Translations under genes and position numbers: made by a program
Notes under the pieces: model-generated
Databases searched by the model: none
The model's input: only the letters and a program-made list of their open reading frames with translations
Told to the model about the DNA's origin: nothing
Assembly (NCBI GenBank): GCA_028583605.1
Contig: CM053333.1
Coordinates: 14,922,638-14,986,637, forward strand
From: Dastarcus helophoroides
Lineage: Eukaryota > Arthropoda > Insecta > Coleoptera > Bothrideridae
DNA length: 64,000 bases
Direction: 5' to 3'
Shown: one piece after another, positions 21,806 through 34,368 of the stretch
How positions within the stretch are numbered: position 1 is the first letter of the stretch
Layout of the letters: each line of letters opens with the position of its first letter

Positions 21806-22333
21806 AGTGCTTTTTTTAGATGATTATCAAATTTGCCACGCTCGCTGCTCTGATTTTCTCAGCATTAAAAAATTATGTATGGTAGTACAGGGATTTTGGT
21901 AAAGCTAACTCATAAAAGTAAAACGAGTATTTGATGTAAGAACAAGAATACCACTGGATGACAGTCAGTTTCTAAATACGAATGATATTGTCCAATGTGC
22001 GCACATTTGGGTAGCTCATCTTGTAAAAACGTAACAAGAATGCTTGTACCTATATCATGTACATCTAACATATACAAGTTCAAAGATATGTTTCGCTTGT
22101 TTTGGGCTTTATTGTACATTTTCTGGCAGTTTCTGCCTTCAGGGCGCAAATTTTGAGCCCTCTTTACATTACGTAATTTCAACAGTTTTAATTTGCCTTC
22201 AGTCAAGAAAATTAACTTCATGTTTCAACGCGCCAATTCCTGACTAAGGGCAGCGTTATGGAGAGTTGCAGCTAACAGAATTAATTAATTAAACTTCTTT
22301 AATTTAATAAAACCCAATCGAACGTGTACTCAC

Positions 22334-22542
22334 CGTTTTGTTTCCTAAGTTTCTAACTCTGCAGCTGAGATAAGCTGATTTTCCTACTAGAGCTGTGACA
22401 TTTCTTGGGGTTTGAGCGTCGAAATATGGTTCGAAACGGTTCGGAGTGGGAGGTATGGCTCCAGGATTGACGGTGGCACTTTCAGCTATTGCATTGAATC
22501 CGTTCCCTCCGGAGCTTGCCATTCCACCGTTCACAGACCACC
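22334..22542 (-). CDS. internal exon of a Dpr-family immunoglobulin-domain protein
   Basis: A 209-base exon with consensus borders on the minus strand: acceptor TTTTGCATTCCAG before 22542 and donor ACG|GTGAGT after 22334. After two bases that finish a split codon, 69 codons read through, starting WSVNGGMASS. A low-complexity linker leads into PNRFEPYFDA, then TPRNVTALVGKSAYLSCRV and RNLGNKT. The last part is the A-C strand region of the first Ig domain of Dpr proteins, with the conserved LSC cysteine (first half of the domain disulphide). The reading stops in phase 0 right after NKT, where relatives continue VSWIR in the next exon. Dpr proteins are cell-surface receptors that pair with DIP proteins to guide synaptic partner choice in insects. 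Signal-peptide exons should lie at higher coordinates and the second cysteine at lower ones; neither was found, which implies large introns. Which dpr paralogue this is cannot be settled. Confidence 0.88.
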
Positions 22543-25009
22543 CTGGAATGCAAAATTATTCTAAAGCCGTCACATTGATAAATCCCAGAATTTGATTGAA
22601 AGTGAACCTTGAAATTAAACTTGGGTCGATCATTTAACAGAAAATTGTTGTGCACTAATTATACATATTACCTTGAAAGTGATTATATTATTAAATTGTA
22701 GGTTTATCTAAAAAGATAAAAGAAAATTTTTATATGCAGACCTGTAATTTGACGTGCCCGGATTTTACCAGATTTAAGCTTTTGCATATTTATATTTCTA
22801 TATTTTCAATGTATACCTACTGAAAAAAAGTCGATGTCGAAATCAGTATTTAGAAATATATTTCTTATGATTTCCGTAGCAATTTTTGAAGTGGAAACAT
22901 TGAGATATTATTAATAGGAGGAAAAAACTTATGGTTTTCGTGACCATCACGCTAATCCGCATTTCCAATATATATATGCAGCTATGATTAAGACGTGTAA
23001 TAGAACTAAAAAATCCGTCCTCGGCAGTGGGGTTTGAACTCGCGGTCTATCAAGTGAAACACGCACCCTTAACCAATTGCACTATATACTCTCTGTTGAC
23101 AAATTCAAATTTTAATTCGTCTTAAACATATCTATATGCTTACTATAAGTTAAGTTGACTACTGTGCATTGTATAAATTGTGTGTTAGTTTGATTATTAT
23201 TTAACTGTTTAATTGTAAAATCACAGAAAAATGAAGGTTGAGCACGACACTGCAGGCTCTATGGTTCGAGCCGGAGATGGAAAATCCGTTCGAGATGTAC
23301 ACTACAATTTTCCTACATTTAAATTCCATTAAAAACGAAAATAACAGTTGAAAACTAAAATAAATAAATAAAAAGAAACAGCACACAACTTGTCAAAATA
23401 TGTTATGTTGCTCTGTAGCTAGCGATTGAATTCCTGAAAGATATTATGCGACATACTAAGACTTTCACATAATTATGGGATGTTTTCCTTGGAATGATTG
23501 TGTGTAGTGCAATGTTTTCAAGTCTTTTCAATCAACTTAAATATTATATGCGTGCGACATACGTTCTTTTGATATTTTAGCAAGGTCGAAAGGAATTTAA
23601 AAAGCCACATTGTTAAACATTAACAATTAGGGTTCAAAAATGTTATTCGGTATTACCACAGTAATTCCATTACAATAACTTTCTGTCGGGGTGTTTTCAT
23701 ATTACCATTTAATTAAATTGCCATACGGCCTGAATTATTCTCTGGGTTCCAATATTATTAAGTTCAGCTCAACCACGGTGTGACCACAATATATGGTACC
23801 AGCATTACTCGTACTAAACATTAATTTTCATGCGATACTTCATATGTAATGTTACATATTTTAAACTTGATTTGGAGTTAAATTTTATTTAAAGCTGCCA
23901 CATAGCCGGAGTTATTTTTTGCAGGTGAAACCTGCTCGCTTATGTATGATGTCGATGTCGATGATGTGAAATCAATTTGAGGGTTTTGAACCCGGGTAAT
24001 GAATCGCGACAATTAGTTATCAAACCGTTGGCGCTCAAGTATATTTGACGTTAAAATATTTCACGATATTCGTGAATTACGATGAGTGACATTTGTTATG
24101 TCGCTCATGTTGTAACTATTTCGCGCAAATCAAAGTACCCCGGGAAACGTTTTAAGCCGACAATCATTCCTTGAAAGTGCACTTCCTAAATTATATGCGA
24201 CAAAATCCTGGCTCCAGCATTTTCCGAGATAAAACGCAAACGATGTATGAAATCAAAGAGTTATTGTAAGTTTTGTCTCAACTACTCCATAGTGTAGTGA
24301 GTGCTCCAACTGGTAATGTTTTCATTATGACAGCTGTGAAAACCAATCGATAATGGTCATAAAATCTTGCTTGAAGTAAAGTGTTTAAAAACTTTCTCGT
24401 TGTCGAAAATTTTATGGCTCTAACACTCGCAAGCTATCCCCTAAAAGAAAGTTTTTATTTATTAGTTCGTCGGAGTCGCGATTAGCCCACTAAGTGATTC
24501 ATTGACGCCCTGTTTTTCACTAGCTGGCAGAACGAAGGATCGGATGATAACGATAACTAAAGACATGTTTAGTAACAATTTATGAGTTAGTGTAAAGTAG
24601 AACGGTTGGCGACAGCATCCTGCGTTATGCGACTAAGACCGGAATATGAAAGGATGTTCCGCTTCCTTAGCCTTCAGCATTTCCTACAGATTATGCTTAC
24701 CAAAGCACTCACACACAGATACCTAATTAGGCTCGCCACTAATGAAATAAACTCGATATTTATTCTCCAGACCGACTTTCCACATTTTCCGGGTCGAGCA
24801 GGTTATAGTCTCATTTGACGATACATCGAATCTTCTAATTAATTAAACAATAATTCACACACTGTGGGAGGACATAGTTTAAACTATAATTAGGAGTGTT
24901 ACAGATGAGTGCATGGTAATTTTAAACTATTCACTTTACTTCTACGAACGGAAAAACTAACAAAAAATTTGCTTAGTATAAAAGATCTTTATAGGTTAAG
25001 GGAACGTAG
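22543..25009. other. intron-like sequence upstream of the dpr exon
   Basis: No exon, promoter or repeat could be supported except the tRNA-like segment at 23018-23095. A stretch near 24600-24820 is less AT-rich than its surroundings and carries a 70-residue open frame of no recognisable family. It may be conserved non-coding sequence or chance. Confidence 0.3.
23018..23095 (-). repeat. tRNA-like segment (pseudo-tRNA or SINE head)
   Basis: On the minus strand the A-box-like TAGTGCAATTGGTTAAGG is followed about 35 bases later by the B-box-like GAGTTCAAACCCC, the spacing of a tRNA gene. The T-stem (GCGAG versus CCCAC) does not pair and the acceptor stem cannot be closed, so it is not a working tRNA. 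A tRNA-derived SINE head or tRNA pseudogene fits better. Confidence 0.4.
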
Positions 25010-25680
25010 ATGCAGATGAGTAATCATGATTCCGAGATCGTGGTGGAGTAGGAAAAGATAAATTTGATTGACTTCAGTGCAAAAACTCAGACCTCTATTT
25101 TTTCTAAGAAAACTTTAAGGATAACATATCCAACATTCTCATGGATTGTAAAATTCTTCCTATAAGGTCTAATCTGTCTATTTTAGGAGTAAAAGCAAGC
25201 GTCAAATTTTCTTGGAATGACTATGTACCGAAACCGCCTCTTAGAAACTGGGTTTTCTTTTTAAAAAGTATCAGCTACTCACTCTTTACAAAGTCCATAT
25301 ACTGAAGTACTGTTATCATGTTTGGAGTTCGGCCCCAAAACACATATTGGATCTCTTGGATTAGTTCAAAGAAGGTCAATTCACCTAACTGATGATGAAA
25401 TTCTGACCAAGCCTCTCCAGTCACTAGAGCACGGCGGATCGTTGACAAGAACTGATAGCTCCGATGCCCCTAAGAGTAACATTATCAAGGCATACAAGGC
25501 GTCAGAGATAACAAATTCCTGTTCAGTCCAACTTGGAAGAACGAAAACTTCTATTTATGGGGACTTTCATTTATGGAACTTCCAAACTTTGAAATTCGTT
25601 GTCAAGCAGAGTTGTCTCTGATAACCACAACCTATTCTCATTTAAAACAGCAGTTTATCGCAATCTAGGATCATGAGCTG
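25010..25680 (+). mobile_element. LINE family A, decayed C-terminal RT fragment
   Basis: In shifting frames the plus strand reads NLIDFSAKTQTSIFSKKT, NILMDCKILPIRSNLSILG, KFSWNDY, then VQRRSIHLTDDEILTKPLQS and FHLWNFQTLKF. These match the LINE at 6063-8150 in the same order (VNFNTSKTQAAVFSKKT, NILMDGKILPMGSNLSILG, NFSWDDH, IQRRAIRLIDDRSLTDSLET). It is much more diverged than the other family A copies, hence probably older. The 3' tail is not preserved. Confidence 0.8.
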
Positions 25681-26419
25681 CTGCTATTGCCTGTCTTCTA
25701 AGAGCATAATTAGGTTAGCCCTTCCAAATGTACTTAAAAAAGAATCATACCTAGTATATTTCATTGCCTCGAATAGTAAACATGTTATATTTAAGACAAA
25801 CTAACATCCTGTAAATTACTATGTAAAAAATCAGAAGGGGAAATAAAGTATTGCTACCTGATTCTTGCTCTTCATATAATTCATTTGGTTTCTAGTTTTT
25901 AATTGAGTACTTTGGTATGATTTCAATATAATAACACTCAAAGATGGAATCAAATTTTGGCACATTAATGGTTCATTATTGACCGGTATGGAAAGTAAAA
26001 ATCTAGAAGACTGGATCACGTAGAAGACTGTAGAAGTAAACGCGTGATAAAGACAAATAAAGTTATTTTAAATCATACTAGTACAAGATCAGATGAAGTA
26101 AAAGTTTTCTTGATACAACGGAATATGTTTATTAATATACATAATCAAAGATTGATCTATCCTACAAGGTGGCTGAATAAATGACCAAGGACATCTAATT
26201 TACAGTGAAAGTACAGTGATCGTGGAAATAAAAGACTACGTAAATTTTAGGCAACTCACCCTCATTTTGATAGTATTTAGTATTGAATTTACAATCAATG
26301 ACGACAAATATGACTTCACATCAATTAGTATTTTATTTTGTTTACCTTCACCCTTTATTTACTTGACGTGCCTCCACAATCTGAAGTGGTGGTTTTTCAC
26401 TGAAAAATTTAAGAATTAA

Positions 26420-27740
26420 ATAAATTTAACCTTAAGTTCAAAATTTTTGCCTGATGTTCAACATTTTGAAATTTTTTAAGTTTATTTAAAAAATGTAGTC
26501 TCTACTTTTTTTAGGGAATTCGAATGCCGAAGTTACACTAAAGATTTCGACAGTTGTCTCGAAATTTTGACTTTAATTCTAAATTCTAATTTTTTTCGAA
26601 ATTTTGACCTAAAAACTGAAGTTTGGACATTTTTTCCGAATTGTTCTTAATTATTTTGTTTTCAATGTTCACTTTAAAATTAAACTTCCCTTTTTATTAT
26701 TTTTTTAAATCATTTTTCCAATTCATGACTCATAAGCAATGAATTATTAAATTATTTTTGAAAAAACTCAAAATTTTCATTCATCTGAAAATGATATTAC
26801 GCTTTTTACGATTTTAATTTATGTAGTGGTCTTAAACCTAAAGTACTAAAAGAAAAAAATAGAAGATTGACCTTACGAATTAAAATTTGACGTTTTTTCC
26901 TACTTTGCTTTAATTATCTTTGATAAAAAGTACAAATTTCGATCCTAAACCTGAAATTTCCGCATTTTTGATAATGTTCATCTTAAAATTGAATTATCAG
27001 CCCCCTCTTTTTAAAGTATTTTTTAAATTATTTTTATAAGTCATAAACCACAAATTATTAAATTATTTTCTGGAAGAGTTAAATTTTTTTATAAAAATTT
27101 AAAATAGTAAACATTTTTTCAAAATTTTAGACTTTAATCTTTTGCGAAATTAATTTATGTAGGATTATCGAGTTCATACTCGAAATTTCGATCTTTTTAA
27201 TAGAAGCTTAACTTTAAAATTTGAAGCTGATTTTTTACATATTTTTGAGAAAAACTAAAAACTGTGAAATGAAATTTGAAATTTCTTGTTTCTTTTAATG
27301 TAAACTATAAAGATGAACCATTGATTCTTTTTTTTTGACTATTTTTTTGAATTATTTTCATAACTCATGCAGTGTAAATTATTAATTAGATTATTTTCAA
27401 AAATTTCACAATGTTGTCGTTGCTTTGTCTCGAAATCACATTAATCTTTTTACGACTTTAGTTTATGTATGAATTTTAATTTCTTTTAATGGAAATTAGA
27501 CATTAAAAAAAATTCGTCATTTTACCCTCGTTTGTTTTATTTACTTTTGGGAAAAAGCCAAATTTTTGGCCTTAAATTTGAAATTTGCACATTTTTTTAA
27601 TGTTTACCTTAAAACTAAAGTAACGACTTCTATTTTTACTTTCTTTTTTAATTATTTATATAGCTTTTAAACAATGAATTATTAAAGTATTAAATTATTC
27701 TTTAAAAAAATTAACATTTTAATATTTTCTTTCGACACCT
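26420..27740. repeat. AAATTT-type low-complexity island
   Basis: About 1.3 kb of pyrimidine-leaning texture (TTTCGAAATTTT, TTTTTAAATTATTTT). The phrase AATGAATTATTAAATTATTTT recurs every 270-340 bases (near 26740, 27050, 27380 and 27680), suggesting a degenerate long tandem repeat beneath the low complexity. Confidence 0.5.
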
Positions 27741-29940
27741 TTTGTTTCTTATTATTATTATTATTTATTTCTGCAAAATACTTAAGCAGGACTTAACTTC
27801 ATCGTATTTGTTTTTTTCATCAGCTTACACGCCGGTTATTCATTAACATATCAAGAATTCAAGTAAATACGCTAAAAATGTATTTTTCCACGCTTCCAAG
27901 CTTGGAAGCAGCGATACAAGGAAGGTACAAAAAGCTCCGCTTTGGTGATAAAAGTTCATAAATTAAATTCCGTTCTTGAAATGTGGCCAAACTCGGAGTG
28001 GTCTTCCAGAGTACAAGTTAAAATACATTTTTGTGACAGTGCGTTTGTTTGGGTAAAATTTCTGTCGCTCCAATTTATCTTAAATAATAACATTTTAAAG
28101 AAAAAAGAAATGAAACAATGGAGCAGATAAAACAATTTATTAAAGGCACCTCTGTCCAGGACAGTTACAAAATAACCTTTCTAGAGAGGGTATAAAACAA
28201 TACCAAAGGATCTTCATTCATATAAATATTATTTTTAGAAAGCGGACCGAATTTAAGTTCTATTACTTTGAAAGTGTTTATGGGGCGTATTCCGCGATGG
28301 AAAAAGTAATTTATTTTCGACTATTGCAAGGAACAAATAAGAATTTTATTTCTGTGTATTCCCCTCGCCAAAAATTTTGTACCATATTTTCTAACTACTC
28401 CTAAAAGCATTCAACCTTCCCAAGTATGTAAACATTGAATAAATTTGAATTTTAAAATTCTGTGAATACATATCTGTTCGATTTGTTTTTACGAGTATGC
28501 CTTTTCTTTTTTGTTGATAAAGTACGCCCTTTCTGAGTTTTTTTATGTCCTGGATAAAATTAACGCGCCTCGCCTATTCCTATCGTTTAAAAATTCGATG
28601 TTGGAAAATGTATTGTGAAACACGTCTTACGTTAAATTATTTCCAAGCGCACAAGAATTATCATGCAATTTTAGATAAGGGTCTTACTGGATAAGCCATA
28701 AATCACATTTTTGCCATCATTAATTATTTTTTAGGCCATATACTTTTTCTTCGAAGACAGAAAATAAATGGAACGAAATAAAATGTATACGCATTATGTT
28801 TTGAATAAAATAACTCCATCTGGAACATGTAAAATTAGTTTCATAGCAGATCATTAATATTGCAACTCCTCAACCAAGAGAAACATGTCAACATTCTACG
28901 TTATAAATATTTTATGAGTAACTCAAATAGACTATATAAGTAAGTTCACAACTAATTAAACCAAAATTTATCCTTAATTAAATTATAATGTAAAGTGCAT
29001 TTTATTATTTTATTGGGCTGATGTTTGTCAGATTTATGGACACGAAGAGTGGGTATCCATTATCCGTTTCTTTTTTTGAGATGCTTTCGAGTACACTTTA
29101 ACAAAAATATAAAGCTTGTTTATAGACATGTTTTGCTTTTATCAATATTTGAACTGAGATAAGTGACTAAAGGAAAAAAGCAGAAAACTTCAAAATATCC
29201 CTCATGGCAGCGCTAAAGTGTATTCCAGAATATCGAGGGAAGTGACAAATAGCTCCGAATACATGATATTGATTTTTGTCCCGATGTATGAATATATTTT
29301 ACTTACTATTTTGCTTTTAAAATTGAAATTTTTAAAGTTGGAAATTTCTAAATATGAACACAAAAATCAGGTATGTGAATATGTATTTCAATCGATGTTT
29401 GGCTTTGTTTAGTGAAGTGTTTACAATTGAGGACTCTCTCATTTGTATAAACTCTTGAGATCAACATTCGTGTTGTTTGGAATGTCCAGTGAAACTCGAT
29501 ATTGTGGTATGACCAAATCAACGTTGTTATGATTGTTTTAATAGTCCTTGATGACATCGTGGACCATAGATTGTATCATTAGACGTCCCTAATTTTCTTC
29601 AAAACCCAAATTATTCAGCTTAAATTTTATTTATATTTAATTTGTACTGTGAATCCCTCTTTCTAGAATATCCCTTATATAAAGCTTCATTTATTTTTCA
29701 AAATCTTTATCTGAATTTAATCAAAAATTAGTCTTATGCTTGGTTGAAATAAGTCTCAGGAATAAGGTACATTTTAAGAAAAAAGCTCTCTTAAAATTTT
29801 TATCGTGTAACATTAAAACTTCTCTAAACTGATACAGAATATTTGGTTTTCTTATCGTTTACAACAATCCTAAGAATTCCGTTGAAAATTCTAAACAATA
29901 TAGTACACATATGAATTCGTCAGCAATGTCAGTTTCCTAC
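27741..29940. other. unassigned intron-like sequence
   Basis: About 2.2 kb with no supportable gene, RNA or transposon signal. Confidence 0.3.
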
Positions 29941-32230
29941 AAATTTCATGTTAAATTTAATTAAAATTTTTACTTTTGTTCGAAATTTGATTGAAGAACT
30001 TTTTAATTCTAAAAATAAAATCAAAATACTAAGAAAAAGTAAAAAATGTCCCAAAAAGCTTCATATATATTTTTCTTAATTCTAATATTCAACATCGAAC
30101 TGTTTCTGTCTAGTTTATTGAAACCCTGAGCTTGGTTTGAAATGAATCTAAGGTCTAGTGTACATTGTAAGAAAAAATTCTCTCAAATTTCTTGTGTTAT
30201 ATTAAAGCTACTCTTATTTGATACAAAAAATATGGTTTTTTATCATGTAAAAGAGCCCTAAAAATCCTATCCAAGAGTAACACAGTTTCAATTGGAATTA
30301 GTAGCGTGTAAATAAAACTTTCAACAAAAAGCAGAGTTTAGGTACAAGCTTTAATTAAAATTTTATGTTTAAACAATATTTTTCAACTCAAATATTTGGA
30401 AATTTTTTTAAATTAATTTCAAGTTTTCTGGAACTTTGTCTTTTTTTCAAATTACTTAGTTTTTTAGGAATCTTTTCTTCACTTTCTTCTAAAAATATAC
30501 AAATTATTGACAAAATGAAATCTATTGACAAATTTCTGAAAACATTTTTGAATTTTGATGTACAACTAAAAATTGTCAAATTTCACCTCATGGCATCTAA
30601 GAAATAAATAGGTTAGCTTTCTACGACATAAAATTAAAAACCCTGAATTGAAATCACAGAGGAATAAAATGTGATATCGATAAAAAATTGAAAATTAAAA
30701 AATTAATCATGAAAAAATATACCTAAAACATATGAGAAGGAGCAGTAAAGATGTCGTTGTTCCTATGTCACTAATTTATAATTTTCTGGAAATTTCATAT
30801 TGAAGTTCAAATTTTTTAAATACAATTAATGACTTTTGTTTCAAATTTGAACCTTTATTTTAAATCCGGAGATTAAGATCAAAATTTTAAACACGAAACA
30901 AGAGCTTTTTTATATTACCTTTGTAAAATTAAAAATTCTGAAATTTCCAAATGAATTTGATTAAATTCAATTAAATAATTCTCAAAATTTAACAATAAAA
31001 ATTTCAAATTCTTGGCTTTATTCTAGAATCCATAAATTTTCATATTTTTTTAAAACGTCGACTTTCAGGATTAAAGTTGAAAATTAGCGGAAACTCGAAA
31101 TTTAATTTATTTCATTTTGTTCAAATATATTACAATAAAATTATATATTTTAAAAGCAACCTTTCACTAGTAAATTTAAAATCTGGAGAAAAACTTGTTT
31201 TGGAAATCCCAAATTCCATATTATGAAATCAAGTTATGAAATTTCACCTAAATCCCAACATTTTGCCTCCAAACTAGAAATTTTAGGTTTTCTTTTTCTC
31301 TATGCGACATATTTTGAATTTAAGATCAGATTTTCGACTTTAAATTAAAAATTATCTTTTTTAAATCGAAATTTGGAAGAATGTTTCCAAGATATGTTAA
31401 AGTTTTTCCTTAATTTAAACTTTAAACCCAAAATTTTTATAAATTTTTATCTAGAAATTCCGAATTTTTTTACATAATTCCGGATTAAATTTAAAACATT
31501 TCAGCCTCGAAATTTTAATGTAAAATTTGTAAGGTAAACTCAAACCCTTGGGAATTTTTTTGAAATTTCCAAAATTTTTTCTCCAATTTTTTTTAAAATT
31601 TCAAATTTTTTTTCAAATTTTTAATTGGAGGTCAAAGTATTTTTCTTGAAAATTCTAGTTTAAAATTTGCAATTTTGGGACAAAAATTACAAATTTTGAA
31701 ATTTTGACCTTATAAATATTTTAATTTAATCAGTCAAAATTTTGGGAAAGGACCAAAAACTTCATAAATAAATTATTTCAAATATTTGAGTCAAATTTTG
31801 TCTTTAACCTAAAAATATTAAGAAATTTTCAGTTAAACTTGGAACTTCAAATTTTTGTCGAAGCTTCGACTTTTTTTCTGAAAGATTCAACTTTTTGTCA
31901 GGTCTAAAATTTTAATCAATTTTTTGATTTCACAAATTTAGACTTTAAACTCGAAATTCTTGTTTAAGAAGGGGTTTCATCGCCAACTATCCTTGTTTCC
32001 GCATCCTAGTCGCAGTGCTTTGAAGGCATAATGGGGTTACCCTTTGCGAGTGGATTAAACTAAATTATATTAAAATTTTGAGAGAACTTAAAAAAAAATT
32101 TCATATCAAAATTTGGAGTTTAATATAGTAAATCAATTTTTGAATTTGATTGAAAATAGTTGATTTTAAATTCACAATTTTTAAAAAATAGTTAAAAATT
32201 TGATGTTTAAAGCTGAAATTTTAAGAACAG
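29940..32230. repeat. AAATTT-type low-complexity island, the longest in the window
   Basis: About 2.3 kb of AAATTT/TTTGAAATTT texture, interrupted only by a 105-base LINE tail at 31959-32064. It forms the target site of the RNase-H LINE that starts at 32250. Confidence 0.5.
31959..32064 (+). mobile_element. LINE family A, 3' tail only
   Basis: The sequence TATCCTTGTTTCCGCATCCT through GCGAGTGGATTAAACT is the extreme 3' end of family A, nearly identical to the same region at 6063-6170 and 43943-44060. It ends at the same base region, as expected of a severely 5'-truncated insertion. Confidence 0.85.
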
Positions 32231-33008
32231 TTTAGATGTAGAAAAATATACAATTGGCTACGCAGATGATGTAACAACCATTCTGCTTTCAGGTAAACAG
32301 GAGGGAGTACTCTTGGAGTTAATGCAAGACGCCTTATATATAGTCGAGAAATTCCTTAGTAGCAAATCCTGCAAAGACAGAAATGGTTCTTTTCACGAAT
32401 AAGAGGAAATTAGCATGTCTAAAATTTCCCAAACTCATGGGAACCCAACTCGGTTTGTCAAATCGAGTGAAATACCTTGATATTGAACTTGACAGCAAAC
32501 TGAGCTGGAAGTACCACATTGAAAATAAATTAAACAAAGCTTAAAAGATCTTCTGGCAATGCCGTGGGGCCATCTCCTAAGATGAGCTCTTGGCTATACA
32601 CGGCAGTCATCAGACCAATTGTAAGCTACGGAGTTATAGTTTGGTAGTCAAAGACAAAGTGCACCACTATAAAACAAAAGCTAAATCACATCCAGAGACT
32701 AGAGTGTCTAGCAGTGATAGGAGCAATGAAATCTACTCCAACGGCAGCAATGGAGGCGATCTTGTGCCTGCCTGCTCGATGTATTTCTTGAGGGGGCGGC
32801 ACAGGCTTCTGCTCTCCGTTTGCGAGCAGGAGGAATGTGGAATACGGTAGGTAAAATGGTGCGTGACCGGCGCATAATGAAGGGGGCGCTCCAAAAGGTA
32901 CCTATTCTGGGTGCACCGATGGACCATCTACCGGTGAAATATAACTTCACAAAATCCTACCGTATAAAACTGGATGAACTACAAGCAAGGATACCAGACG
33001 TAAGTTTA

Positions 33009-34368
33009 CAGGCTGGACCATAAGTAATGGTACATAGAGCAAGAGTAGATTTTTCGTATAAAATAACGTGATTTAGCTACATTTACCTCATACAAAAAGT
33101 TTATATAAACAGAGATACAGGGTGTCAAACTTGAAAAAAAAATTGTGATTTTTTCGCATAACTGATGAACACATTTCACTATAGACAAGATATTAGGCAT
33201 AGGGGGGGTTTCTTTGGGCAACAAATTCCAAATTGCTAACAAATTGCCAGTAACTCATAGGGGGCGCCACCTGGGCTACCTTGTATTATTCTAAAGCATC
33301 ATAACTTTTTTGTGCCTTTATGTACACTTATTTGTAATAAATATTTTTATTTATCTACATTTTTTACGTAAAAAAGCTATACCTTGTAAATGTTAATACA
33401 AGCAACCGTTTTCAAGATATTTGCCTTCAAAGTTTGCAGTACGTTTATTTTAAGTTTGTAAATGTGAATTTTTCGCAGTTGGTTTCGGAATAAAAGTAAT
33501 AAAACCGACTCTGAAATAGTTTATTTCAAATATTACTCTACTGACATTATTATTACACATACTTGTTAAATTTCTAAAGCAAATTTAAATAAAAAAAGTA
33601 AAGTATGTGGGAAATGACTTTTTTCATGTAAAGGGATTGTAAACAATTAAAAATTTGGCTGCCTTTTATTGAAATTCAGCTCCAAATATCAGCTTTGACC
33701 ACGTAGACTACTAAAATTTTCTTGTGCTAACTCAGACATCATATCTCACATCTCTATGTTAGAAAATAAATTACGTCTTAATTTTTGGATTTTCTTTATT
33801 GAGATTTTCAAAATTTAGGTAATAATATTATCAGCAAAGTAATATTTGACATGAATTACTTTCAAAGCTGTCTTATATTACTTTTTTTTTTGAAGCCTAC
33901 TTCGAAAATTTAATATCTTAATAATTTAAAACCAAGGCACGTCAAGCTTTAAAGGCAAATATCTTGGAAACGGTTGTTCGTATCAACTTTCAGAAAGTAC
34001 ACTTTTTTACCTAGAAAATATGGAAAAATAAAATAATCCATTTAAAATTATTATAACTGGGTGCCCAAAAAAGTTATGATGATTTAGAATTATGCCGGAT
34101 AGCGCAGGTAGCGCCCCCTATCAGCTGTTGGTAATATGTTAGCAAATTAGAGTTTGTCGACTTAAGAAACCCCCTTGTGCCAAATTTCGTGCCTACATTA
34201 CAATTAACTCCATAGTTATACGAAAATATCGAATTTTTTTTTCAACTTTGACACCCTGTATCTCGGTTAATATCAACTTTTGGTATAAGGTAAATGTAGC
34301 TAAATCACATTATTTTTATTCGAAAAATCCACCATTGCTCTGTGTACCATTACTTATGGTCCACCCTG
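33009..34368. mobile_element. foldback transposon (Tc1/mariner-type TA target) inside a LINE
   Basis: A 1360-base element whose two arms are inverted copies over almost their whole length. It begins CAGGCTGGACCATAAGTAAT and ends, reverse complemented, CAGGGTGGACCATAAGTAAT. Further matching blocks run inward: GTGATTTAGCTACATTTACC, GAGATACAGGGTGTCAAA, AGGGGGCGC, GCATCATAACTTTTTTG, CAAGATATTTGCCTT and TCAAATATTACT. Each arm is about 590 bases around a loop of about 170 bases. It is flanked by TA on both sides (33007-33008 and 34369-34370), and the host LINE frame resumes at VYTDGS directly after it. No transposase is encoded, so it is non-autonomous. Confidence 0.85.

Noticed and set aside
23230..23290. 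B-box-like GGTTCGAGCC on the plus strand
   Set aside because: No A-box at the right distance and no fold.
23940..24030. tRNA-like T-arm CCGGGTTCAAAACCC on the minus strand
   Set aside because: The upstream half does not give a credible A-box or cloverleaf, and a short match to the T-arm alone is weak.
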